From contig JANQOE010000121.1 of assembly GCA_028279245.1 (NCBI GenBank), positions 16,954 through 80,953 on the forward strand: a DNA stretch of 64,000 nucleotides, given 5' to 3'. The notes beneath the pieces are model-generated. The model did no database searches, had not been told where the DNA came from, and saw only the letters and a list, made by a program, of their open reading frames with translations. The first letter of the stretch is position 1, and the number at the start of each line of letters is the position of its first letter. The position numbers were made by a program, and so were the translations under genes. The stretch comes from Alphaproteobacteria bacterium. GTDB taxonomy: Bacteria; Pseudomonadota; Alphaproteobacteria; UBA6615. This document shows positions 44,320-55,700 of this stretch, one piece after another.

Positions 44320-45482
44320 AGGTCTGTCAGCTCTGCGCCGTCGACTTCACAATGGCGCGTTTTCTACTGCCCTTGATGCGGGGGATAGCGGACGCTGGCC
44401 ACGAGGTGGTTGGCGTTTGTGCGGACGGCCCGGAACTCGACCTCGTGCGGGCCGCAGGGTTCCGAGTCATCCCGCTACCGCTCAGCCGCTCCCTCTCGCC
44501 GCCGCGTATTTGGCGGGCCATACGCGAGGTGCGGCGTGTTCTCGTCAAGGAACGCTTCGATCTCCTGCATGTTCACACGCCAGTCGCCGCCGCCGTTGCG
44601 CGGTTTGCGGCACTTGGCATCGGCGTTCCGACGATTGTCTATACGGCGCACGGATTCTATTTCCACGATCGAATGGCACCGCTGAAGCGGAGCGCCTTCA
44701 TTGCCATCGAGTGGCTCGCCGGACGCCTGACCGACACCCTGTTCACACAGTCTTCCGAAGACGCTGACTCTGCCCGCCGTCTACGCCTATGTCGTACAGG
44801 TGATGTTCTGGCCATTGGTAACGGAAGTGATCCAAAGCGCTTCTCTCCCGACCCCACTGTGCGCGCCCGCATTCGCGCCAAGTTTGGCGTTGCACCCGAC
44901 CGAGTGGTCATCGCAAGCGTTGGTCGCTTGGTCGCGGAAAAGGGGTTCCCGGAACTGATCGAGGCCCTGCGGTCTGTCGACGCGGATTTGTGGATCATCG
45001 GTGACCGCTTACCGAGCGATCACGCGGAAACCATCGACAGTGTCCTCGATAAGGCGCGCACAGACCCAGTCTTGATGCGCCGAGTGAAACTCCTGGGCAG
45101 GCGCGAAGACGTTCCCGACCTGCTGCGTGCCGCCGACATCTTTTGTCTGGCCTCCCATCGCGAGGGGATGCCCCGCTCGGTCATTGAGGCGATGCTATCT
45201 GGTTTGCCGATTGTCGCGACGGACATTCGCGGTTGCCGGGAGGAGGTAGAGAATGGCGTCAACGGCATACTCGTTCCAGTCAACGACCAGGTCAGTCTCG
45301 CCCAGACCCTCGGGGAACTCTGCTCCGCCCCAGACCGGCGAGCCTGCTACGGCAGGGCGAGCCGAGAACGCGCCCAAGCCAGTTTCGATGAAGCCCAGGT
45401 CGTGGCCCGGCAACTCCAGCACCTTGGCCTGCAGGATCCCGCGAACAACACTTTCGACACCGCCCGGCAACTATCCGCCTAA
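44316..45482 (+). CDS. Family 4 glycosyltransferase
   Basis: This 388-residue GT-B enzyme has MKVCQLCAVDFTMARFLLPL, HVHTPVAAAVARFAA, YTAHGFYFHDR, LAIGNGSDPKRFSP as linker and the E-x7-E donor motif HREGMPRSVIEAMLSGLPIV near residue 288. The HTPVAA plus TAHGFYFH pattern is typical of the family 4 enzymes next to WbpL-type initiating transferases, suggesting it adds the second sugar. It is ATGA-coupled to waaA and precedes the ligase/polymerase gene by a 50-bp gap. Confidence 0.86.
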   Translation: MKVCQLCAVDFTMARFLLPLMRGIADAGHEVVGVCADGPELDLVRAAGFRVIPLPLSRSLSPPRIWRAIREVRRVLVKERFDLLHVHTPVAAAVARFAALGIGVPTIVYTAHGFYFHDRMAPLKRSAFIAIEWLAGRLTDTLFTQSSEDADSARRLRLCRTGDVLAIGNGSDPKRFSPDPTVRARIRAKFGVAPDRVVIASVGRLVAEKGFPELIEALRSVDADLWIIGDRLPSDHAETIDSVLDKARTDPVLMRRVKLLGRREDVPDLLRAADIFCLASHREGMPRSVIEAMLSGLPIVATDIRGCREEVENGVNGILVPVNDQVSLAQTLGELCSAPDRRACYGRASRERAQASFDEAQVVARQLQHLGLQDPANNTFDTARQLSA

Positions 45483-45532
45483 GGGGACGTGCCGCATCTA
45501 CATCGTATGCTAGGGTCGGCGAATAGACCAAC

Positions 45533-46783
45533 GTGAGTTTCATGCCCACCCTCGAGCCAGCAGCTGGTATACGGTCACCTTCCATCGGCCTGAACGCGAC
45601 AACAGTTTTCGCCGCTGCAGCGGCGTTCGTGCCGTTGGTCGCGGCCTTGGCACCGCTTGGTATTGCACCGCTCGGCGCCATTCTCGCTCTTGTATCGAGT
45701 GCCTTGTTGGTCTCCGGGCGGCTGCAGTGGCCGAACTTCTCCGCCGTTCCAGTAGTTATCTTGGGTGGCTTTCTTGCATGGTCAGCAACCAGCATTCTCT
45801 GGGCCATTGAGCCGGCGCGGGCCGCGGAAACCGCATTTCGCACCACGCTTATCGTATGCGGCGGCAGCCTTTTGATCGCCCTCGCCGCCCAGCTGAACAA
45901 TGGAGACCGCGAGCCGGTCCGCAAAATACTGTCAATCAGTGTGGCGGTAACAGTTACTGCGCTGCTCGGGATCACACTGTACCAGCTTTTCATCCCTCGC
46001 ATCGACCAAAGTAACGACGCGGTTCTGGGATTTCTCGCTGCTTTCAATCGCACGGCCAGTGTGATCGCGATACTCATCTGGCCCGCCTGCGCAGTACTGG
46101 GCCAATGGTCCCGCTACGGGGCAATACTACTGTTCTGTCTCGCAACCTCACTCCTTGTCCTACTCAATCCGAGTTCGCCCGTTCTGGCAGTAGGGTTCGG
46201 CGCGGTAGCTTTTGGCGCAACCTACCTGCAACCCCGACTGGCCGCTTGTCTGCTTGCTGGCGGGATTGCGCTTGTAACGGCGATGACACCGTTCGCAGGT
46301 ACGCTAACACCTTCTTTTGGTCGCGCTGTCGAAGCCACCCACCACATTGATGGCAGCCTCAATCATCGGCTGCTGATATGGGAGTTCGCCGCGCAGCGAG
46401 CAGGCGAGCGGCCGCTGACCGGGTGGGGACTGGAAGCGTCGAGAGTACTCGGCGACGACGCGACGACAAAAGTAACTGTAGATGACAGCGGCATCCAACG
46501 GGCGGCCGAACTGCTGCCGCTTCACCCCCACAATGCACTGCTGCAGATCTGGCTCGAACTCGGCCTGCCGGGAGCGGCGTTGATCGCCGCGCTTTTGCTT
46601 TGGCTTGTGTTCCACCTAGAGACAGGAAACAGCAATCGCATCGGCAAGGCTACAGCCTTTGCCACACTCACGAGTGGGTTTGTGGTAGCCCAGCTAAGCT
46701 TCGGCATTTGGCAGGGATGGTGGCAAGTCACGCTATGGTTGGCAGCAGCGTTGACGACGGCTGTGGTTTACAGACGCAGCTAG
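45533..46783 (+). CDS. O-antigen ligase/polymerase (WaaL/Wzy-like) membrane protein
   Basis: This 416-residue polytopic protein has about ten hydrophobic segments (for example VFAAAAAFVPLVAALAPL and LLIALAAQL). A large periplasmic loop near residues 255-345 ends in HPHNALLQIWLELGLPGAALI, the motif shared by WaaL ligases and Wzy polymerases. Since a PglK-like flippase and no Wzx/Wzz is seen, a ligase moving a finished oligosaccharide from undecaprenyl-PP is favoured. The frame opens at GTG 45533; ATG 45542 is an equally good start. Confidence 0.83.
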   Translation: MSFMPTLEPAAGIRSPSIGLNATTVFAAAAAFVPLVAALAPLGIAPLGAILALVSSALLVSGRLQWPNFSAVPVVILGGFLAWSATSILWAIEPARAAETAFRTTLIVCGGSLLIALAAQLNNGDREPVRKILSISVAVTVTALLGITLYQLFIPRIDQSNDAVLGFLAAFNRTASVIAILIWPACAVLGQWSRYGAILLFCLATSLLVLLNPSSPVLAVGFGAVAFGATYLQPRLAACLLAGGIALVTAMTPFAGTLTPSFGRAVEATHHIDGSLNHRLLIWEFAAQRAGERPLTGWGLEASRVLGDDATTKVTVDDSGIQRAAELLPLHPHNALLQIWLELGLPGAALIAALLLWLVFHLETGNSNRIGKATAFATLTSGFVVAQLSFGIWQGWWQVTLWLAAALTTAVVYRRS

Positions 46784-46817
46784 TCAACGTGCAGATCACG
46801 CGGCACCAACGCCGAGT

Positions 46818-47843
46818 GTGACCCAATTGCTTACTCTGCTTGGCGGAGCATTTGCGGTCGCTCTTGTATCCGCGCTGTCGGTCGGGATGACACTTCGATG
46901 TCTCCACGCCCGCCGGGTCCTCGACATCCCCAATGAGCGCAGTAGTCATGTCATACCCACGCCACGCGGAGCGGGCATTGGCGTATTAGTCGTTTTGATC
47001 CCTGCTTGGCTTGGCGTTGTCTGGGCTTTTGGTCCGTCCGGCAGGGAGTCCCTGGTTCCCCTGCTCGCGGTTGCTCTGGCTATGGTCTGTTGGGTTGACG
47101 ATGTTCGCAGGCTGCCTGCGGCCCCACGGTTCATTGCACAGGCCATTGCGGTGGGAATCGGAGTAACGTTGCTGCCCAGCCCTGTCTTCACGGACGGGGG
47201 GAGCCTCCTTGTCGATCGCATCATCGCCGCCCTAGTTTGGCTCTGGTTCATCAATCTGTTCAACTTCATGGACGGGATTGATGGCATCACCGGTGTCAGC
47301 GCTTTTGCCATGGGATTGGGTACCTTTGTGGTGCTCGGACTCAACACCCTTGACCCGGCCGGCGCCTTTCAGGGGTTAGCCATCGCCGCCGTCGCTCTCG
47401 GCTTCCTCCTCTTCAATTGGCAGCCGGCGCGGATCTTCCTCGGTGACGTTGGTAGCATTCCCCTCGGTTTCTTGCTTGGCTGGCTGTTGCTGAACATCGC
47501 TGCCAGTGAACACTGGCCGGCCGCTCTCATTATTCCGCTGTATTATCTCGCCGATTCCGGGCTGACCCTGGCTGCCCGCATTCGACGCCGCGAGAACGTT
47601 TTTCGCGCACACCGCGAACACTTCTACCAGCGCGCTGTGTTGGCGGGCCGGTCACACGCGACCGTTGCGACCATGATCCTGGCAACCACACTTGCCCTAG
47701 CCGGTCTCGCCGTCGCGTCGACGCTGCTTGGCCCTGCCGCTACCGCGCCCATGCTCGTCGCCGCGACAGTGTTGGTCGGTGGTCTACTCGCCTGGATGTG
47801 CTGGCCATCCGCCGGTGCGACTGACTCGGAATCGCATCGGTAG
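46818..47843 (+). CDS. Undecaprenyl-phosphate GlcNAc/QuiNAc/FucNAc-1-P transferase (WbpL-like)
   Basis: This 341-residue MraY/WecA-superfamily polytopic enzyme starts lipid-linked glycan assembly by moving sugar-1-phosphate from a UDP-sugar to undecaprenyl phosphate. Hallmarks are VCWVDDVRRLP, the active-site NFMDGIDGITGV, IFLGDVGSIPLGFLLG and the cytoplasmic loop RRENVFRAHREHFYQRAV typical of WbpL. The WbpM-like dehydratase just downstream would supply its 6-deoxy-amino sugar. GTG start at 46818. Confidence 0.9.
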   Translation: MTQLLTLLGGAFAVALVSALSVGMTLRCLHARRVLDIPNERSSHVIPTPRGAGIGVLVVLIPAWLGVVWAFGPSGRESLVPLLAVALAMVCWVDDVRRLPAAPRFIAQAIAVGIGVTLLPSPVFTDGGSLLVDRIIAALVWLWFINLFNFMDGIDGITGVSAFAMGLGTFVVLGLNTLDPAGAFQGLAIAAVALGFLLFNWQPARIFLGDVGSIPLGFLLGWLLLNIAASEHWPAALIIPLYYLADSGLTLAARIRRRENVFRAHREHFYQRAVLAGRSHATVATMILATTLALAGLAVASTLLGPAATAPMLVAATVLVGGLLAWMCWPSAGATDSESHR

Positions 47844-47911
47844 CACCGACACGGAATTGCAGCATCCCCAGACAGCCAACCTGTGCTATGAGGCGGGTTG
47901 AGAGGGGATCG

Positions 47912-49828
47912 ATGCGCTTCAATAGACCACAGGTTGCCTACGCGCATGACATAATCATGGCCGCGCTGTCGTTCGCGCTTGCCCTCTGGTTGCGCATGGG
48001 CGCGGACGCCCTAACCCTCCCCATCGAAGCGACACTCCTATCGATTGCGCTCTTTGCCGCGGTCGCTGCCGTCGTGTTCCGGTTTGTCGGGCTCTACAAA
48101 GGCATCTGGCGATACGCCTCAGTCAACGACCTGAAGCAGATCACCAAGGCGGTCACCCTCACCGTACTCATCTTCCTGCCGATCATCTTCCTGGCCACGC
48201 GAGCCGAGCATGTGCCGCGATCTGTGCCGCTCATCAACTGGTCGGTCCTTCTCATCTTGTTGGGCGGGCCGCGGTTCGCCTATCGGCTCTTTAAGGATGG
48301 CGGACTGGATCTCGTTTTCGACAACGCGCCCATCACCCGTATCCCGGTGTTGCTCTTGGGCACGGGGGACGAGGCCGAGACCTTCATCCGGGCGATGGCG
48401 CGTCCCCGGGATGCGGCGTATCGGGTCGTCGGGGTGGTTGATGACAAAGGCGGCCGGGTCGGCCGGGCGATCCATGATGTGCCGGTCCTCGGCAAGCTGG
48501 ACCGTCTCGAAGAGATTGTCAGCACGCTGAAGCGGCGCGGCCGCTCGCCGCAACGCCTGATCATCACCAAGCCGTCGATCGACGGGCAGCAGGTCCGTGA
48601 CATCCTGGATCGGGCGGAACACCTGGGGCTGACGCTTTCGCGCTTACCGCGGCTGACGGATTTCAAGGCAGGCGAGGAACGGATCCGGGTCAAACCAATC
48701 GACCTTGAGGATCTACTCGGCCGGCCGCAAAACGCCCTCGATCGTGCCGCAATGGAAAAGCTGATTGCCGGTCAGCGGGTTCTCGTCACTGGCGCCGGCG
48801 GCACCATCGGTGGCGAGCTCTGCCGTCAGCTCAGTCAATTGAGGCCCGAGCATCTCTGCATCATCGATAACAGCGAACGCGGGCTTTATGAGATCACCCA
48901 AGAGCTAAGCGGGGGTGACCTCGCCATCTCGCCGGTCCTGGCCGACGTCCGCGACCGTATCCGCCTGAATGAGGTGTTCGCCGATCATCGGCCCAACCTG
49001 GTGTTCCACGCGGCAGCGCTGAAGCACGTCCCGATCGTCGAGGACCATCTGGTCGAAGGCGTGCTGACAAATGCGATCGGTACCCGCAACGTGGCGGACA
49101 CATCCGTCGCCTTTGGTGTGCGGGCGATGGTGCTGATCTCGACCGACAAGGCGGTCAACCCCACCAGCGTGATGGGCGCCAGCAAGCGCGTCGCCGAAAG
49201 CTATTGCCAGGCGGTCGACCTGCGCGAGGCGCGGCGAGGCTCCGGATCAACCCCGCCAACCCGCTTCGTGACCGTGCGCTTTGGCAACGTGCTTGGATCC
49301 ACTGGGTCCGTCGTCCCGCTGTTCCAGCGGCAGTTGACGGCGGGCGGCCCGATCACCGTCACCGACCCGGCCATGACCCGCTTCTTCATGACCACCCGTG
49401 AAGCCGTGGAGTTGGTATTGCAGGCATCCGTACTTGGCTCAAAGGCGGATCAATCCGCGGGCCACATCTTCGTTCTGGACATGGGCGAGCCGGTGCGGAT
49501 CGTTGACCTCGCCAAGCAAATGATCCGCCTGGCCGGCAAGCAACCGGACAAAGACATTCAGATCGTCTTCACCGGGGCGAGACCAGGTGAGCGGCTGAAC
49601 GAACAGCTTTTCCATGAAGCAGAGCCGCTTCAAGCCACGGGTCTCGAAGGCATCAGGCTGGCGTCGCCGCGCACCACCGACATCGAGTTCTTGTCGCTGG
49701 TATTGGATGAGCTACAAGCCGCCGCGGAAGCTGGCGAGTCCGAAAAGTGTATGGACCTGCTCCGGCGCCTGGTGCCGGAGTACACCCCATATGACGCCGC
49801 GAAACCCGCCAAGGCACTCGCCGGCTAA
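47912..49828 (+). CDS. Membrane-bound nucleotide-sugar 4,6-dehydratase (WbpM/CapD family)
   Basis: This 638-residue protein has four N-terminal membrane helices (residues about 12-120), a CoA-binding-like Rossmann domain (VLLLGTGDEAETFIRA) and a C-terminal SDR domain with VTGAGGTIGGELC, HAAALKHVPIVEDH and STDKAVNPTSVMGASKR. The Met in place of Tyr is the long-form WbpM signature. It converts UDP-GlcNAc to the 4-keto-6-deoxy precursor of QuiNAc/FucNAc sugars. ATG 47912 is preferred to 47888 because GAGAGGGG precedes it. Its stop lies 12 bp from purH, so the operon has no clear terminator. Confidence 0.92.
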   Translation: MRFNRPQVAYAHDIIMAALSFALALWLRMGADALTLPIEATLLSIALFAAVAAVVFRFVGLYKGIWRYASVNDLKQITKAVTLTVLIFLPIIFLATRAEHVPRSVPLINWSVLLILLGGPRFAYRLFKDGGLDLVFDNAPITRIPVLLLGTGDEAETFIRAMARPRDAAYRVVGVVDDKGGRVGRAIHDVPVLGKLDRLEEIVSTLKRRGRSPQRLIITKPSIDGQQVRDILDRAEHLGLTLSRLPRLTDFKAGEERIRVKPIDLEDLLGRPQNALDRAAMEKLIAGQRVLVTGAGGTIGGELCRQLSQLRPEHLCIIDNSERGLYEITQELSGGDLAISPVLADVRDRIRLNEVFADHRPNLVFHAAALKHVPIVEDHLVEGVLTNAIGTRNVADTSVAFGVRAMVLISTDKAVNPTSVMGASKRVAESYCQAVDLREARRGSGSTPPTRFVTVRFGNVLGSTGSVVPLFQRQLTAGGPITVTDPAMTRFFMTTREAVELVLQASVLGSKADQSAGHIFVLDMGEPVRIVDLAKQMIRLAGKQPDKDIQIVFTGARPGERLNEQLFHEAEPLQATGLEGIRLASPRTTDIEFLSLVLDELQAAAEAGESEKCMDLLRRLVPEYTPYDAAKPAKALAG

Positions 49829-49840
49829 CCCAACGGAAAC

Positions 49841-51415
49841 ATGTCGACGCAACAGGTAGTCCGTCGCGCACTTTTGTCGGTGTCCGACAAGAGTGGGCTC
49901 ATTCCCCTCGCCAAGGAACTCGTGGAACGAGACATCGAGATCGTCTCGACCGGCGGCACCGCGCGCGCCCTCCGGGATGACGGTATTGAGGTGATCGATG
50001 TGGCCGACGTGACCGGCTTCCCGGAGATGATGGACGGCCGCGTCAAAACCCTCCACCCCGCCATCCATGGCGGCATCCTTGCACGCCGCAACGAGGAAGA
50101 GGACCAACAGGCACTGTCGGCGCAGGAGATCACCCCGATCGACCTGGTCGTCGTCAACCTCTACCCATTCCAGCAAACCGTTGCCAGCGGCGCCGCGCCC
50201 GCGGAATGCGTTGAACAGATCGACATCGGCGGTCCGGCGCTCATCCGCGCCGCTGCAAAGAATCACAATGACGTCGCGGTCGTCACCGACCCAACGGACT
50301 ACGACTCGCTGGTCGACGAACTGGCCGAGCATGGCGGCGGTACCAGTCTCGACTTTCGCCGCAGCTTGGCCGCCAAAGCGTTCGCGCATACCGGTGCCTA
50401 CGATACGGCCGTGGCCCAATGGTTCGGCAACGAGGCCAACGACAGCATACCCGATCGATTGCTGATCTCGGCGCAACGGAAACAGGTCCTGCGCTACGGC
50501 GAGAACCCGCATCAACAGGCAGCGCTGTACGTGGCGGACGAAAGCACCGGCACCATCTGTGGCGCCGAGCAAATCCAGGGTAAGGAACTCAGCTACAACA
50601 ATCTGGCAGATGCCGCGGCAGCGTGGGAGCAGGCGAACGAGTTCGCCGAGCCGGCCGTCGCCATCATCAAACATGCCAACCCGTGCGGCGTCAGCCAGCA
50701 ACCAACCCTCGAAGCAGCCTACAAGGCAGCATTGGCCTGCGATCCGGTCAGTGCATTTGGCGGCATCGTCGCCATGAACCGGCCATTGGACGGCGCCACC
50801 GCTGAAGCCATCAGCGCGGTGTTTACGGAGTTGGTCATCGCACCGGATATCAGCCCCGAAGCGCGCGAGACCCTCGCCAAGAAGACGAACCTACGAGTCC
50901 TGCTGACGGGCAGTCCGGATAAAACACCCGGCCTACAGATCCGCAGCATTTCGGGTGGCTTCCTGGTCCAGCAACAGGACAGCGGCGCGATACGTCGTGA
51001 AGACCTGCAGGTCGTGACCGAGCGAGAACCGACGGCCCAAGAACTCGATGATCTTCTGTTTGCCTTCAAGGTCTGCAAACACGTGAAGTCCAACGCCATC
51101 GTTTATGCAAAGGATGGCGCGACGGTGGGGATCGGCGCCGGCCAAATGAGCCGCGTCGACAGCGCCCGCATCGCCGCCTGGAAGGCGGCGGATGCCGCCC
51201 GCGCGGCCAATGAACCCCAATCCCGCACGGTCGGTTCCGTGGTCGCGTCGGACGCCTTCTTTCCGTTTGCCGACGGCCTCGTCGCGGCCGTCGAGGCCGG
51301 GGCCACCGCCGTTATTCAGCCCGGCGGGTCGAAACGGGACCAGGAAGTCGTCGACGCGGCCAACGCGGCCGGCATCGCGATGGTCTTTACCGGGATCCGT
51401 CACTTTCGGCACTGA
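49841..51415 (+). CDS. purH: Bifunctional AICAR transformylase/IMP cyclohydrolase
   Basis: PurH performs the last two steps of IMP synthesis. The 524-residue length is usual. The N-terminal cyclohydrolase has [27 protein letters not shown] and [15 protein letters not shown]; the C-terminal transformylase has [28 protein letters not shown], the catalytic KHANPCG and the end [23 protein letters not shown]. It follows the glycan operon on the same strand and overlaps the convergent MFS gene by 29 bp at the 3' ends. Confidence 0.97.
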   Translation: MSTQQVVRRALLSVSDKSGLIPLAKELVERDIEIVSTGGTARALRDDGIEVIDVADVTGFPEMMDGRVKTLHPAIHGGILARRNEEEDQQALSAQEITPIDLVVVNLYPFQQTVASGAAPAECVEQIDIGGPALIRAAAKNHNDVAVVTDPTDYDSLVDELAEHGGGTSLDFRRSLAAKAFAHTGAYDTAVAQWFGNEANDSIPDRLLISAQRKQVLRYGENPHQQAALYVADESTGTICGAEQIQGKELSYNNLADAAAAWEQANEFAEPAVAIIKHANPCGVSQQPTLEAAYKAALACDPVSAFGGIVAMNRPLDGATAEAISAVFTELVIAPDISPEARETLAKKTNLRVLLTGSPDKTPGLQIRSISGGFLVQQQDSGAIRREDLQVVTEREPTAQELDDLLFAFKVCKHVKSNAIVYAKDGATVGIGAGQMSRVDSARIAAWKAADAARAANEPQSRTVGSVVASDAFFPFADGLVAAVEAGATAVIQPGGSKRDQEVVDAANAAGIAMVFTGIRHFRH

Positions 51416-52679
51416 CGTCGCGCACCGAAAGCAGCAGCAGCAAACCGGCCGCCCAGAAGACCACAATCGTCGCCATGCCCCAGCGCTGGCTTTGCGTCGC
51501 CGCCGTCACCAACCCAAACAACAACGGTCCGAGAAAGGCCGTGGATTTGCCGGCGAACGCATAAAGCCCGAACATCTCCGTCTGCATGTCAGCCGACGCG
51601 ATCCGCGCAACGAACGTCCGGCTAGCCGCCTGGGTCGGCCCGACGAACAGGCCGAGGGCCAAACCCAGAACCAGAAAAACGGTCTGGTCGGAAACCAGCA
51701 ACAGCGGAACACCGGTCAGCAACAGACCGATCAGGCCGACAATCGCCGTACGGCGAGAGCCGATCCGGTCGTCGACAAAGGCAAAGGCCGCCGCCCCGAG
51801 TCCGGCCGTCACATTCAGCCCCAGCGCAAACAGCAACACTTGCTCCAGGCTCATCTGGAAAGTGGCGGCCGCATACAGACCACCAACCGCGAACAAGGTG
51901 GCAAGCCCGTCGCGATAGAGCGCGCTGGCAATCAAGAACCGCACGAAGTTCCCGTACTTGCGAACCTCGCGGAGCGATCTGGCCAGCGTCCGCAGCCCGT
52001 CCGCCACGACCTGTTTTGAAGGTGTACCGGGCCCAACCCGGTCAGGGGTCAACAAAAACAGCGGCAGCGCAAAGACGGCAAACCAGACGGCGACCAGCAG
52101 CGCGGTTGCACGCACGTTCTCAGCATTCTCTTTGCTCAGGCCGAACCAAGGTTGCTCCGGCTGAATAAACCCGACCAGTGCAATGGCCAGCGAAGCCAAC
52201 CCGCCGAAATAGCCCAGGCCCCAGGCCCAGCCCGAGACCCGGCCCAACATCCCCGGCGGCGCCGTATCGTGCAGCATCGCGTTGTAGAAGGTGTTGGCGA
52301 GCTCAAAAGTGACCGTCGCCAACACCACGAGCGTCAGGGCATACACGACATCGTCACGGACCGGTTCGGCCCACCACAACAGCGCCGTGGCCAGCACGGT
52401 CACGGCAACGAACACGCACAGCCACGGCTTGCGCCGCACGCCCTGGTCGGCGATGGCGCCAAGCACCGGTGAGAGAAACGCCACGAGCAGCCCCGCCGCA
52501 CCAAGCGCGAACGACCACACCGAACTGCCCTGGGTCTCGTCCCCGTAGATCCCGCGCGCGAAGTAAACGCTGAAGACGAACGTGCCGATGATCGTATTGA
52601 ACGCGGAATTGGCCCAGTCGTACGCGCACCATGCGACAATCCCGGCGCGCCGGCGTGCGGACCCTGACTTGGCAGCCAT
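51387..52679 (-). CDS. MFS transporter, UMF1 (Atg22-like) family
   Basis: This 430-residue protein has about 12 hydrophobic helices. The opening [20 protein letters not shown] is the signature of the UMF1/Atg22-like MFS family, and [19 protein letters not shown] is the cytoplasmic loop 2-3. Bacterial members are of unknown substrate; the yeast relative exports amino acids from vacuoles. It lies 23 bp downstream of the glutamate dehydrogenase gene, so the two may be cotranscribed. Confidence 0.87.
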   Translation of the reverse strand: MAAKSGSARRRAGIVAWCAYDWANSAFNTIIGTFVFSVYFARGIYGDETQGSSVWSFALGAAGLLVAFLSPVLGAIADQGVRRKPWLCVFVAVTVLATALLWWAEPVRDDVVYALTLVVLATVTFELANTFYNAMLHDTAPPGMLGRVSGWAWGLGYFGGLASLAIALVGFIQPEQPWFGLSKENAENVRATALLVAVWFAVFALPLFLLTPDRVGPGTPSKQVVADGLRTLARSLREVRKYGNFVRFLIASALYRDGLATLFAVGGLYAAATFQMSLEQVLLFALGLNVTAGLGAAAFAFVDDRIGSRRTAIVGLIGLLLTGVPLLLVSDQTVFLVLGLALGLFVGPTQAASRTFVARIASADMQTEMFGLYAFAGKSTAFLGPLLFGLVTAATQSQRWGMATIVVFWAAGLLLLLSVRDVSAESDGSR

Positions 52680-52702
52680 CTGAGGGATCGAGCGCGAGAG
52701 CC

Positions 52703-55700
52703 CTAGACCCCTGCTGCCAAAGCCCGCAGTTCACGGTTCGCGACCGTGAGCATCGCCAAGTCGATATCGGGCGCTGCGCGCAACTCTTCCACCAAACCAT
52801 GGCACCGCTCGACCGCACTGGTCCGCCCGCTGATCCAGGTGTCGATCATTTCGGCCGCTGCCTCCTTAGTGAGTGCGCCGCTTCCGGCGATGTCGAGGAT
52901 ATCTTTCGTCATCGAAACCTGATGCCCAAACGTGTCGTCGACAACGGCGTTCACCGCCATCTGCTGCCAGTTGCTGTCGGTTCGGATCCCCTGGGCGGTC
53001 TGCCGCAACCAGTCGATCCCCAACCGCGCGCCGATCTCGAAGTAGACCCGCCCGGCGTCGCGCACCGGGACGCCACTCGACTCAGCGGCGCCGACAATAT
53101 CGCAGGCTGACGCCATAACCCCGACGGCCCCGATCTTCTCGGCCAGTTCGGCCGGCACATCAGATGCCAACAACCGGCGCACCCGTTCCTGAATAACCGC
53201 TTGCTCGTCCGCCGTAACGATCTCGGCAATCCCGTCCGACAGCTCGCCGATCCCCTTTGAGAACCGGTCGACCGTAGCCGCAATATCGAACGGCATCGCA
53301 TTGTTGCGGAGGAACCAGACCGTACTGCGTTCGACCAGATGTTCCAGATCCAGCGCCATCGCTGCCTGCACCGATGCTGCGACTTGATTGTCGAGCGCCT
53401 CGATCGCGCGCCACTCCGGCCGCAAGCCGAACGCGTCGCGCGCAACGATATAGGCACGGGCAATGTCCGAGACGCGGCAACCGGTCTGCGCCTGCAGCGC
53501 ATGCACGAAGGTGGCACCAACGCGATTGACCAAGCTGTTCGTGATGTAGGTCGCGACAATCTCCCGGCGCAGCCGATGACGCTTGATCGTTTCGGGTGCC
53601 CGGTCCTGCAGTTGCGTCGGGAAATAGCGTGATAGGTCGCGCGCCAAGTACGGATCGTCCGGCAAGTCGGTCGGCAGGATATCGTCGTAGAGCGCCAGTT
53701 TCCCGTAGGAAAACAACACCGCGTATTCAGGTCGCGTCAGCCCTTCACCGGCGGCTTTACGCTCGGCGATCTCTTCGTCATCCGGCAGGAACTCGATGCC
53801 GCGGTCCAGCCTTCCGGACCGCTCCATCGCCCGCATCGTCCGCCACTGCTGATCAAGCAGCTCCGGCGCCTGCATGCCGGCGAGGGTGATCGCCTGGCTT
53901 TGCAGATAATTGTCGTTGAGCACCAGCCGGGCGACATCGTCCGTCATGTCCGCCAGCAGCTTGTTGCGCTGCTTCTCCGTCATGTCGCCGTCTGCGACGA
54001 CATCGTCGAGCACGATTTTGATATTGACCTCGTGATCCGACGCGTCGACGCCGGCCGAGTTGTCGATGAAGTCAGTGTTGATCAGCCCGCCGCACCGCGC
54101 AAACTCAATGCGCCCCCGCTGGGTCACACCCAGATTGGCGCCTTCGCCAACAACCTTGACTCGTACCTCGGCCGCGTTCACTCGCACGACATCGTTCGCC
54201 CGGTCGTCCGCATCCGCTTGGCTTTCGCTGCTCGACTTGATGTAAGTGCCGATGCCGCCAAACCACAACAGATCCGCCTCTGACTTCAGCAACGCGCGGA
54301 TCAGTTCATGCGGTGTCAGCGCGTCGGCATCGATACCGAAGCGCGCTTTCATTTCCGGTGATATCGGAATCGATTTGGCCCGGCGGTCGAACACGCCGCC
54401 ACCTTGACTGATCAGCTTCTCGTCATAGTCCGTCCAACTCGACCGGGTCATGTTGAACAGCCGTTGCCGTTCGGCAAAGCTGGTCGCCACCTCCGGATCG
54501 GGGTCGATGAAGATGTGCAGATGGTTGAACGCGGCCGTGAGCTGGATTTGCTCGCTCAACAGCATCCCGTTCCCGAATACATCGCCGGACATGTCGCCCA
54601 CGCCGACCACCGTGAACGGCTCCTGCTGAATGTCGCGACCCAACTCCCGGAAGTGCCGCTTGACACTTTCCCAGGCGCCACGCGCCGTAATGCCCATCAC
54701 CTTGTGGTCGTAGCCGGCTGATCCACCGGACGCGAACGCGTCGCCGAGCCAGAAACCGTAGGATTTGCTGATGTCGTTAGCGATGTCGGAGAAGGTCGCC
54801 GTGCCCTTGTCCGCCGCCACTACGAGATACGGATCGTCGCCATCGTGCCGCACCACATCTCTTGGCGGCACCACATCTTGACCCGCCAGATTGTCCGTCA
54901 GGTCCAACAGGCCGCACATCAACGTCCGATAACAGCGCACGACTTCGTCCATCAGCGCTTGACGGTCGCTGCCGTCCGGCAACCGCTTACAGACAAAGCC
55001 GCCTTTCGAACCCACCGGCACGATGACCGCGTTCTTGACCATTTGCGCTTTTACCAGGCCGAGGATCTCGGTCCGAAAATCCTCCCGCCGATCCGACCAG
55101 CGAATACCGCCACGGGCCACCTTGCCGCCGCGAAGGTGGCATCCCTCCATCCGCGGGCTGTAGACGAATACCTCGACCATGGGCCGCGGCTCGGGCAACT
55201 CTTCTATCGACCGGCTGTCGATCTTGAAAGACAGATAGCCTTTTATCTGCCCCTCTGAGTCCGCTTGATAGAAGTTGGTCCGCAGCGTCGACGCGACGAA
55301 GTTGGCGAACCGGCGCAGAATGCGGTCCTGATCCAAGTTCGCAACATCGTCCAACGCCCGGTCGATTTCGCCCTGCAGCTCGGCAACCGCCTCTGGATTC
55401 TGCGCCGCCGGGTCGAAGCGCGTCGCAAACAGCTTGACGATCAGCCGCGCCAAGTCCGGGTTCGCCGCAAGCGTTTGCTCCATATAAGCCTGGCTGAACG
55501 GAATGCGCGCCTGCAGCAGGTACTTGCAGGCCGCGCGCAGCACCACGACCTCGCGCCAGGCAAGCCCCACCCCGAGGACAAGCTTGTTAAAGCCGTCATC
55601 CTCGACCTCGCCCTTGACCACCTTGGACAAGGCGGCTTGAAACGCCTCGCGCACCGCGCCGACATCGGGCACGGCACCAACCCGCGACTCCGTATCGAAG

